A stretch of DNA of 64,000 nt, from positions 124,001 to 188,000 of the forward strand of contig CAVYPM010000017.1 of assembly GCA_963770375.1 (NCBI GenBank). The letters are read 5' to 3'. Origin of the DNA: DASVBE01 sp963770375 (lineage in GTDB: Bacteria > Actinomycetota > Actinomycetes > Streptosporangiales > Streptosporangiaceae). The position numbers were made by a program, and so were the translations under genes. The notes under the pieces were generated by a model. That model was not told the DNA's origin and made no database searches. It was given only the letters and a program-made list of their open reading frames with translations. Positions 37,042 to 44,172 of this stretch are shown here, piece after piece (within the stretch, counting starts at the first letter, position 1; each line of letters begins with the position of its first letter).

Positions 37042-37524
37042 CTAGGCCGGGGCCGCTCGCAGGCCGCGCAGCACCAGGGCGGTCTCCAGCGCGGCGACCG
37101 TGGCCTCCCAGCCCTTGTCCTCCTTGCTGCCCTCGGCTCCGGACCGCTCTCTGGCCTGCTGCTCGTCGTCGCAGGTCAGAACGCCGTTGCCGACCGGGGT
37201 GCCGGTGTCCAGGGAGACCCGGGTGAGCCCGTAGGTGACCGCGTCGCAGACGTAGTCGAAGTGCGGCGTGCCGCCGCGGATCACCGCGCCCAGGCAGGCC
37301 ACCGCGTCGTGCCGGGCGGCCAGCTCGGCCGCCACCACCGGCAGCTCGATGGCCCCCGGCACGCGCACGACCGTCGGGCCGTCCACCCCGCAGGCGGCCG
37401 CCGCGGCCAGCGCCCGGTCCAGCAGCGCGCCGGTGATCTCCTCGTGCCACTGGGTCGCGGCGATGGCCAGCCGCAGCCCGGCCGCGTCCACCGGGCCGCC
37501 GGCCGGGCGGCCCTCCCCGCTCAC
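37042..37524 (-). CDS. ribH: 6,7-dimethyl-8-ribityllumazine synthase
   Basis: Penultimate riboflavin enzyme, which condenses 3,4-dihydroxy-2-butanone 4-phosphate with the ribityl pyrimidine; it forms icosahedral or pentameric shells. The 160 residues show AATQWHEEITGALLDRAL near the start, VRVPGAIELPVVAAELA, AVACLGAVIRGGTPHFDYV and GNGVLTCDDEQQARER. The catalytic His of the TPHFDYV segment is present. Overlaps the ribBA stop by 4 bp. Confidence 0.95.
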   Translation of the reverse strand: MSGEGRPAGGPVDAAGLRLAIAATQWHEEITGALLDRALAAAAACGVDGPTVVRVPGAIELPVVAAELAARHDAVACLGAVIRGGTPHFDYVCDAVTYGLTRVSLDTGTPVGNGVLTCDDEQQARERSGAEGSKEDKGWEATVAALETALVLRGLRAAPA

Positions 37525-38798
37525 GCCTGCCCCGCGCAGGCCGCCTGCGGCAGGTCATCGATCCGGTGGCCGAGACGGTCCCGCTTCGCCAGCAGATACC
37601 GCAGGTTGTCATCGGTGGGGGCCGCGGGAAGGGGCACGCGGCCGGTGATGCTGAGGCCGTACCCGGTGAGGCCGGCCAGCTTCGCGGGGTTGTTGGTCAG
37701 CAGCCGGATCGCGGAGACCCCCAGGTCGGACAGCATCTGGGCGCCGGTGCTGTACTCGCGGGCGTCGGCCGGCAGGCCAAGCTCGAGGTTCGCGTCCACC
37801 GTGTCCAGGCCGCCGTCCTGCAGCTGGTACGCCTGCAGCTTGCTGATCAGCCCGATCCCGCGGCCCTCGTGCCCGCGCAGGTAGAGCACGACGCCGCGGC
37901 CTTCCGCGGCGATCATCGCCATCGCCGCCTCCAGCTGGGTGCCGCAGTCGCAGCGCAGCGACCCGAACGCGTCCCCGGTCAGGCACTCGGAGTGCATCCG
38001 GACCAGCACGCCCTCGTCCGCGTCCTGGCCCGCGCCGGTCACGTCGCCGAGGACCAGCGCCAGGTGCTCGGTGCCGTCGATCGCGCTGCGGTAGCCGGCC
38101 GCCCGCCAGACGCCGTACCGGTTCGGGATCCGGGTGTCGGCCACCCGGTGCACGGTCTGCTCGGTCCGCCGCCGGTAGCCGATGAGCTGCTCGATGGAGA
38201 TCAGCGCCAGCCCGTGCTCGTCCGCGAACTTGCGCAGGTCCGGCAGCCGGGCCATGGTGCCGTCGTCGTTGACCACCTCGGCCAGCACGCCCACCGGCGG
38301 GAGCCCGGCCAGCCGGGCCAGGTCCACGGCTGCCTCGGTGTGCCCGGGCCGGGCCAGCACGCCGCCCTCGGCGTAGCGCAGCGGGAAGATGTGCCCGGGC
38401 CGGAGCAGGTCACTGGGGCCGGACTCCGGGTCGAGCAGGGCCCGGACCGTGGTGGTCCGGTCGGCCGCGGAGATGCCGGTGGTGACCCCGTCCGCGGCGT
38501 CCACGCTGACCGTGAACGCGGTCCGCATGCGCTCGGAGTTCTGCGCGGTCATCAGCGGCAGCGCGAGCCGGTCCAGGTCCGCGCCGGGCATCGGCACGCA
38601 GATCACCCCGCTGGTGTAGCGGATGGTGAAGGCCATCAGCTCCGGCGTGGCCCTGGCCGCGGCGAAGATGATGTCGCCCTCGTCCTCGCGGTCCGCGTCG
38701 TCGAGCACGACTACCGGGCGGCCGGCCGCGATGTCGCTGATCGCCCGCTCGACGTCGTCCAGCTTGTAGCCGGCCTCGGCCGGGGTCAGCCGGGTCAT
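37521..38798 (-). CDS. ribBA: Bifunctional DHBP synthase / GTP cyclohydrolase II
   Basis: Two enzymes of riboflavin synthesis in one chain of 425 residues. The N-terminal DHBP synthase domain (about 10-205) has VVLDDADREDEGDIIFAA, SGVICVPMPG and RPGHIFPLRYAEGGVLARPG, followed by GHTEAAVDLARLAG. The C-terminal GTP cyclohydrolase II domain (about 215-415) has VRMHSECLTGDAFGSLRCDC, with three zinc-binding Cys, YLRGHEGRGIGLISKL and GAQMLSDLGVSAIRLLTNNP. It lies between ribE and ribH with 4-bp overlaps on both sides, so FMN control of the leader covers it. Confidence 0.96.
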   Translation of the reverse strand: MTRLTPAEAGYKLDDVERAISDIAAGRPVVVLDDADREDEGDIIFAAARATPELMAFTIRYTSGVICVPMPGADLDRLALPLMTAQNSERMRTAFTVSVDAADGVTTGISAADRTTTVRALLDPESGPSDLLRPGHIFPLRYAEGGVLARPGHTEAAVDLARLAGLPPVGVLAEVVNDDGTMARLPDLRKFADEHGLALISIEQLIGYRRRTEQTVHRVADTRIPNRYGVWRAAGYRSAIDGTEHLALVLGDVTGAGQDADEGVLVRMHSECLTGDAFGSLRCDCGTQLEAAMAMIAAEGRGVVLYLRGHEGRGIGLISKLQAYQLQDGGLDTVDANLELGLPADAREYSTGAQMLSDLGVSAIRLLTNNPAKLAGLTGYGLSITGRVPLPAAPTDDNLRYLLAKRDRLGHRIDDLPQAACAGQA

Positions 38799-39430
38799 GA
38801 CCGGGCTCCCGTCGTGACGAGCTTCTCCACGTACTTGGCGATCATGTCGGCCTCCAGGTTGACAGTGGCCCCCGGCTGCTTGCGGCCGAGCGTGGTGCGG
38901 GCCAGGGTTTCCGGGATCAGGCTGACCTCGAACCAGGGCGGGCCCGCGCCCTGGCCGCCGCCGGGATCCGGCTCGCTGGCCGCCGATACGGTCAGGCTGA
39001 CGCCGTCCACGGCGACCGAGCCCTTCTCGATGACGTACCGGAAGACCTGGTCTCCCGCGGCGATCCGGACGACTTCCCAGTCCGGGTGCGGGGTCCGCGC
39101 GGTGATCGTGCCGGTCCCGTCGACGTGGCCCTGCACCAGGTGGCCGTCCAGGCGGCCGTCGAAGCGCAGCGGCCGTTCCAGGTTGACCGGATCACCGGGG
39201 GCCAGGCCGCCGAGACCGGTGCGGCGCAGCGTCTCGCCCATCACGTCGGCGGTGAACACGCCGTCGCCGGGCAGGCTGGTCACGGTCAGGCAGACGCCGT
39301 TGACCGCGATCGAGTCGCCGCGGGCCGCGTCGGACGTCACCCCCGGGCCGCGGATGGCCAGCCGGGCCGAGCCGTCCCGCTCGTCCAGCGCGACGACCTC
39401 GCCGAGTTCTTCCACGATTCCGGTGAACAC
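38795..39430 (-). CDS. ribE: Riboflavin synthase, alpha chain
   Basis: Dismutates two lumazine molecules to riboflavin. The 211 residues form two homologous barrels: MFTGIVEELGEVVALDE with GDSIAVNGVCLTVTSL in the first, and LVQGHVDGTGTITARTP with GSVAVDGVSLTVSA in the second. I chose GTG 39430 because it yields the invariant MFTGIVEE start and has AGGAGG nine bases upstream. First gene of ribE-ribBA-ribH behind an FMN riboswitch. No ribD gene is visible nearby. Confidence 0.95.
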   Translation of the reverse strand: MFTGIVEELGEVVALDERDGSARLAIRGPGVTSDAARGDSIAVNGVCLTVTSLPGDGVFTADVMGETLRRTGLGGLAPGDPVNLERPLRFDGRLDGHLVQGHVDGTGTITARTPHPDWEVVRIAAGDQVFRYVIEKGSVAVDGVSLTVSAASEPDPGGGQGAGPPWFEVSLIPETLARTTLGRKQPGATVNLEADMIAKYVEKLVTTGARS

Positions 39431-39492
39431 CCTGCCTCGCCTCCTGCGAGCTAACCGCCTGCGGGCGGGCTCCGGGGCGCACGGGTGCGCAG

Positions 39493-39530
39493 GCACGGCG
39501 GTCTGCCCGGTTATGCCGGGCCCGCCGTGC
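39493..39530 (-). promoter_or_regulatory. Riboswitch expression-platform hairpin
   Basis: Stem GCACGGCGG / CCGCCGTGC with an inner CCCGG/CCGGG stem directly abuts the 3' side of the FMN aptamer P1 helix; the GCACGC strand can pair with either. No T-run follows, so control could be at a Rho-type or structural terminator rather than a classic intrinsic one. The ribE ribosome site lies about 50 nt further. Confidence 0.6.
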
Positions 39531-39656
39531 GCGTGCTGCCTCCCATCCGGACTTTAACCGTCGGTCCCGGAATTTCACCGGGTCAGCCGGCCGCTGGAGG
39601 CGGCCGGGTCGCGGACTGTCACCGCCGGTTCGGAGTTTCACCGACCCCGGAGCACG
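39530..39656 (-). promoter_or_regulatory. FMN riboswitch (RFN element)
   Basis: Read on the minus strand the conserved RFN blocks occur in order: GGGGTCGGTGAAACTCC, GAACCGGCGGTGACAGTCC, GACCCGGTGAAATTCCGG, GACCGACGGTTAAAGTCCGG and ATGGGAGGCAGCACGC. The first and last segments (GCGTGCTCC / GCAGCACGC) close the P1 stem. FMN binding should lower ribE-ribBA-ribH expression. The likely expression platform follows at 39493-39530. Confidence 0.95.
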
Positions 39657-39756
39657 CTTTGCTTCAGTTAACTATTGTGCCATGTCCCGTATTCCGCGGT
39701 CACGCCCGGGATCGGCGCGTGGCCGATCCCGGGCGTGCCGGCCCAGGTCAGCCGGG

Positions 39757-41089
39757 TCAGCCGCCCGGGCTGCGGCGGCGGGCCAGGGTGTCGATGGTCA
39801 CCGCGACCAGCAGCACGATCGCGGTCACGATGAAGGTGGGCCCGGCGCTCAGCCCGATCAGGCCGAGGCCGTTGTAGATCACCGCGATGACCAGGCCGCC
39901 CAGCAGCGCGTGGATCATCTTGCCCCGGCCGCCGAACAGCGCGGTGCCGCCGATGACCGCGGAGGCCACCGCGAACAGCACGTACTCGCCGCCGTTGATG
40001 TTGGTGCCGATCGAGTTCAGGTTCGAGGCCAGCATGATGCCGCCCAGGCCCGCGGTCAGCCCGCACAGGGTGAAGCACAGCGTGCGGACCCGGCCCAGGC
40101 TGACACCGGCCCGGCGGGCCGCCTCGGCGTTGCCGCCGATCGCGTAGATGTACCGGCCGAACCGCGTGCGGGTGGTCAGCACGGTGTAGAGGATCAGCAC
40201 GCCGAGCACGATCAGCACCGCCCAGGGAACGCCGTTGAGGGTGACCAGGCCGACACCGCGGTTGGTGTTGCAGACGATGACGACAAGAACCCCGGCCACC
40301 GCGATCACGGCCACCTTGAGCACGGTGACCCCGAGCGGCGGCGCGTCCAGGCCCGCCTTCAGCCGGCGCCGGTCCCGGGTGATCATCACTACCGCGGCCA
40401 GGACAACCAGGACGATCATCACGACCCAGCCGGCGGCGGGGTCCAGGCTGCCTGCGGTCAGGTCGAAGATGATGTTGCTCGGGTTGCCGATCGAGCCGCC
40501 TGCGCCGTGCCCGGTGAGCGGCAGCAGGACGATGAGCAGGCCTTCCAGGCCGAGCAGGCCCGCCAGGGTGACCACGAACGAGGGCAGGCCCAGCAGGGTG
40601 ATGATCGCGCCCATGCACAAACCCGATGAAGGCGCTGGACGCCAGGCCCACCAGGATCGCGACCGGCCAGGGCAGCGTGTACGCGGCCCACAGGCAGATG
40701 GTCGCGCCGATGGCCGCGTTGAAACCGACCGACAGGTCGATCTCGCCGAGCAGCAGCACGAAGATCTCCGCCATGCCGAGCAGGATGAACGGCACGCTCT
40801 GGATCATCAGGTTGACGAGGTTGCCCGCGGACAGGAACAGCGAGTTCTTGACCTGGAAGAAGATCACAACGGCGACCAGGCCGAGGATGATCGGCAGCGC
40901 GCCGCTCTCCCCGTTCCTGACCCGCCGCCACCAGATGGCCGCGTAGTCGCCGATGGAGTTGGCCATCAGCTCCGCGGCGCCGCCGGACGCGGCCAGGTCG
41001 GCGGCCGGGTCGCCGGTCTGCGGGGCCTGGCCCGGCTCGATCACGTCGGTGGCGGCCGGGTCCGGCCCGCCGCTCGGAGTGGATGACAT
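39757..41089 (-). pseudogene. Sugar ABC transporter permease (XylH/FrcC-like), frameshift near 40615
   Basis: Membrane component of a ribose/xylose/fructose-type importer. Part one (ATG 41089) has a disordered N-terminus and four to five helices up to WPVAILVGLASSAFIGFV. Part two, one base off, resumes at MGAIITLLGLPSFVVTLAGL and covers the remaining helices, with the late RFGRYIYAIGGNAEAARRAG loop that contacts the ATPase, ending at TCA 39757. Joined length is about 443 residues, normal for XylH-like permeases. The lesion is around TTTGTGCATGGGCGCG. It starts 2 bp after the ATPase gene and belongs to the operon with the binding protein at 42007. Confidence 0.85.
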
Positions 41090-41091
41090 GG

Positions 41092-41970
41092 CTAGCCTTC
41101 CGTGCCGCTACCGCGTGCGGATACCGATGACGCGCTGCTCCCGTTGCCGTTGCCGACCCGGGCGGATTGGCCCGTGGTCATCAGCTCGACGGTGGACTGC
41201 GTGTCGAAGTCGGAGGCGGGGCCGACCGCGGCCAGCTGGCCGAGGTACAGCACCGCGATCCGGTCGGCGACCCGGAACACGTCGCTGAGGTTGTGCGAGA
41301 CCACCAGCACGGCCGGGCCGCTGCTGGACAGCTGCTCGATCAGGCTGAGCACCAGGTCGGTCTGGGTGACGCCGAGCGCGGCGGTCGGCTCGTCCATGAT
41401 GACCAGCTGGGCCTCCTGCATGATGGCCTTGGCCACGGCCACCGACTGGCGCTGCCCGCCGGACAGCGAGCCGACCACCTGGCGGATCGACCGGACCGTG
41501 GTGACCCGCAGATCGGCCAGGGTCTTCTTGGCGGTCAGCTCCATGCCGACCTCGTCCAGCAGGCCGAACCTGAGCTTCTCGTGACCGAGCATCATGTTGG
41601 CCACGATGTCCAGGTTGTCGGCCAGGGCCAGGTCCTGGTAGACGGTCGCGATGCCGAGGGCCGTGGCGTCCCTGGGACCGTGCAGGTGGACCGGGCGGCC
41701 CTTCCACACGATCTGGCCGGCGCTGGGCTCCCAGATCCCGGAGATCGTCTTGATCAGGGTGGACTTGCCCGCCCCGTTGTCCCCGACCAGCGCGGTGACC
41801 TGCCCGGCCGGGATATCGAAGCTGATGTCGGTTAGCGCTTGCACCGGGCCGAAGCTTTTCCCGATGCCGCGCAGGCTGAGCAGCGGCGCGGACGGGTCTG
41901 GCCCGGGGCCGGACGGCGCCCGGCCCGCATCCGCGGGCCGGGCGCTGTCACCGGCGCTGGCTGTCACCAC
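41092..41970 (-). CDS. Sugar ABC transporter ATP-binding protein (single domain)
   Basis: ABC ATPase of 292 residues with one nucleotide-binding domain, like FrcA and unlike two-domain RbsA/XylG. Walker A at about 63-71 (GDNGAGKST), Q-loop YQDLALADNLDIVANMMLG, signature GSLSGGQRQSVAVAKAIM, Walker B LVIMDEPTAALG, and H-loop VVSHNLSD are all intact. Its Q-loop and following residues closely resemble those of the ABC-kinase fusion at 44165-46633, so the two are paralogues. A Pro/Gly-rich N-terminal tail of 28 residues precedes the domain. Between the binding-protein and permease genes. Confidence 0.92.
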   Translation of the reverse strand: MVTASAGDSARPADAGRAPSGPGPDPSAPLLSLRGIGKSFGPVQALTDISFDIPAGQVTALVGDNGAGKSTLIKTISGIWEPSAGQIVWKGRPVHLHGPRDATALGIATVYQDLALADNLDIVANMMLGHEKLRFGLLDEVGMELTAKKTLADLRVTTVRSIRQVVGSLSGGQRQSVAVAKAIMQEAQLVIMDEPTAALGVTQTDLVLSLIEQLSSSGPAVLVVSHNLSDVFRVADRIAVLYLGQLAAVGPASDFDTQSTVELMTTGQSARVGNGNGSSASSVSARGSGTEG

Positions 41971-42006
41971 TGAGGGGGTCCAGCTGTAGAACGCGCGCTC
42001 ATTCAG

Positions 42007-43230
42007 TTACCCCGAGATTCCCGCCGCCTGGCAGGCGGCCTTGTACTTCGCCGTGCAGAGCTGGCTCGCCGGGACGAAGTTGTCCGCGATGACTGTGGCG
42101 TTCATATTCGACGAGGTAACCCACTGCGGCGTCAAGAGCACCGAGGGAACGTCCACGCCCGCGGTCGTGTCCTTGGTGCTGCCGTTCGCCAGCGAGGACG
42201 GCGGGGTGGCGCCGGCCCGCAGGTACATGGCCAGCGCCGCGGCGGCCTGGGCCTCCAGGTAGATCGGCTTGTAGGCGGTGCCGCACTGGTAGCCGGCCAG
42301 GATGTTCTGCAGGCCGACCAGGGTCGCGTCCTGCCCGGTGACCGGGAAGGTCTTCGCCTTCACGCCCTTGGTCTGCAGGTAGTGGATGATCGGCGCGGCG
42401 TTCTCGTCGTTCGGCGAGAGCAGCGCGTTGATGTTCGGGTGCGCGGTGAACTGCTGCTGGAACTCGGTCAGCGCGGTCGGCGGGTCCCAGGTGCCGGCGG
42501 TCTTGCCGACGTTCTTCCAGCCGGAGCTGAAGTGCGGGGCCAGCACCGCGTCGTAGCCCTGGGCGAACAGGGTCGCGTTGTTGTCGGTCGGGTCGCCGCG
42601 CATGACCAGCACGTTCGGGTTCTTGACCTTCCAGTCCGCGATGCAGCTGACCAGGCCGTTCCCGATCAGCGTGCCGACCTTGACGTTGTCGAAGCTGACG
42701 TAGTACTTGCGGCTGCCGCCCAGGGTCAGCCGGTCGTAGTCGATGACCACGGCGCCGTGCGCGGCCGCGTACTTCTCGATCGACTTGCCGACGCCGGAGT
42801 CCAGCGGGTCCATGATCAGGACACTGTCGCCCTTGGTGATGTCGGCCTGGGCCAGGCTCAGCTGGGTGGCGTCGCTGCCCTGGGCGTTCTGCACGGAGAA
42901 CTGCGAGCTCGACAGGCCCGCCGCCTCCAGCGCCTTCGTCAGGTACGGCGCGTCGAACTCGGTGTACCGGGCCGAGGTCGTGGTGTCCGGCAGGATCACG
43001 CCGACCCCGCCCTTGCCCTGCGCGGCCAGCGGCTTGAGCTTGGCCATCGCGGAGAAGTCATTGGTGAAATCGGTGGCCGAGATCGACGGTACCGACGCCG
43101 CGCTGCTGGAGCCGGTGCTGCCGGAGCTGGGCGCCGCCGAGCCGCCGCCGCTGCTGCCGCAGGCAGCAAGGATGAGCGCGGCACTGCCGGCGACTGCCGT
43201 CAGGCCGACCCGCTTGGAAACTGAATACAA
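42007..43230 (-). CDS. Sugar-binding lipoprotein of ABC importer (XylF/FrcB-like)
   Basis: Type I periplasmic binding protein of 407 residues. TTG 43230 (LYSVSKRVGLTAVAG) lies 7 nt after AGGTGG and gives a proper lipoprotein signal ending in ILAACGSSGGG. A Ser/Gly-rich linker and the binding fold follow: GGVGVILPDTTTSARYTEFD, ADITKGDSVLIMDPLDSGVG, VVIDYDRLTLGGSRKYYVSF, NALLSPNDENAAPIIHYL. These residues fit the xylose/fructose subgroup (XylF-like), but the exact sugar is uncertain. First gene of the importer, 234 bp after the response regulator stop, with inverted repeats in that gap. Confidence 0.9.
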   Translation of the reverse strand: MYSVSKRVGLTAVAGSAALILAACGSSGGGSAAPSSGSTGSSSAASVPSISATDFTNDFSAMAKLKPLAAQGKGGVGVILPDTTTSARYTEFDAPYLTKALEAAGLSSSQFSVQNAQGSDATQLSLAQADITKGDSVLIMDPLDSGVGKSIEKYAAAHGAVVIDYDRLTLGGSRKYYVSFDNVKVGTLIGNGLVSCIADWKVKNPNVLVMRGDPTDNNATLFAQGYDAVLAPHFSSGWKNVGKTAGTWDPPTALTEFQQQFTAHPNINALLSPNDENAAPIIHYLQTKGVKAKTFPVTGQDATLVGLQNILAGYQCGTAYKPIYLEAQAAAALAMYLRAGATPPSSLANGSTKDTTAGVDVPSVLLTPQWVTSSNMNATVIADNFVPASQLCTAKYKAACQAAGISG

Positions 43231-43347
43231 GGAAAACCACCTCGCTCGTGGGCGGGACAAACCGCGGGCATGGCTTCTGTTTGCGCTGCCATTACCAGCG
43301 GTCCCGCGGGGGCCGGAGCCTGCTGGGATGACCATAGAACGGGATGC

Positions 43348-43396
43348 GTTAACGGCCTCATTAACATTTGCGCCGTCCTGTTAATAATCCATTAAC
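43348..43396 (-). promoter_or_regulatory. Paired GTTAA-type inverted repeats before the sugar importer
   Basis: Two AT-rich inverted repeats stand out in a GC-rich background: GTTAAT-N5-ATTAAC (43380-43396) and, 14 bp away, GTTAA-N8-TTAAC (43348-43365). They lie 118-166 bp upstream of the binding-protein TTG. They are candidate sites for the neighbouring response regulator or another sugar-responsive regulator; binding is inferred only from position. Confidence 0.5.
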
Positions 43397-43464
43397 GCAC
43401 CGGTCAGCCCCGGTCCACCGGAACGCACAGTGGCGCAGAAGGCACCGGGGATAACGGACGGTAA

Positions 43465-44172
43465 TCAGGCTTCCGGGATTATCCGGTAGCCCGCGCGGGG
43501 CTGGGTGAGGATCAGCGGCTGGCCGCCGTCGCCCTCCAGCTTGGCCCGCAGCCGCCGGATGTAGACCCGCACGTACTCGGTCTCGGTCTCGTACCCGTGC
43601 CCCCACACCCGGCGCAGCAGGTGCGCGTGGGTCAGCAGCTTGCCCCGGTTCGTGGCCAGCTCGCGGAGCAGCGCGAACTCGGTCGGGGTCAGGTGCACCG
43701 GGTGGCCGCCCCTGGTCACCTGCTGGCTGGCCAGGTCGATGGAGAGGTCGCCGACGACGATCACCGGCGGGGCCGGGTCGGGCGCGGCCGCGGGCCGGGT
43801 CCGGCGCAGCGTGGCGGTGATCCGGGCGAGGAGTTCCTCGATGCTGAACGGCTTGGTCATGTAGTCGTCCGCGCCCATGTTCAGCGCGGTGACCTTGTCC
43901 CGCTCGCCGCCGCGGGCGGACACCACGATGATCGCCACCGCGGACTGCTCCCGGATCTGGCGGCACAGCTCGAACCCGTCCACCTCGGGCAGCATCAGGT
44001 CCAGCAGCACGATGTCCGGGGTCTCGGTCTCCAGCAGCTGCAGGGCGCGGACGCCGTCGACCGAGACCACGGTGTCGAAGCCGCGCACCGACAGGTTGGA
44101 CCGGATCAGGTCGACGATGTTCGGGTCGTCCTCGACCACCAGCGCGCGGGTCCGCACGTCCTGCTCAGGCAC
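43465..44172 (-). CDS. OmpR/PhoB-family response regulator
   Basis: Two-domain regulator of 235 residues. Receiver domain: acidic pocket VVEDDP near residue 12 and phospho-acceptor Asp58 in DIVLLDLMLPEVDGFELC, with Lys in DYMTKPFSIEELLARI. A Pro/Ala linker leads to a winged-helix DNA-binding domain (about 140-232; GHPVHLTPTEFALLRELA, then GYETETEYVRVYIRRLRAKL). Similar to KdpE-type regulators. It overlaps the ABC-kinase fusion stop by 8 bp, so the two are translated together and are almost certainly cognate. Confidence 0.93.
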   Translation of the reverse strand: MPEQDVRTRALVVEDDPNIVDLIRSNLSVRGFDTVVSVDGVRALQLLETETPDIVLLDLMLPEVDGFELCRQIREQSAVAIIVVSARGGERDKVTALNMGADDYMTKPFSIEELLARITATLRRTRPAAAPDPAPPVIVVGDLSIDLASQQVTRGGHPVHLTPTEFALLRELATNRGKLLTHAHLLRRVWGHGYETETEYVRVYIRRLRAKLEGDGGQPLILTQPRAGYRIIPEA

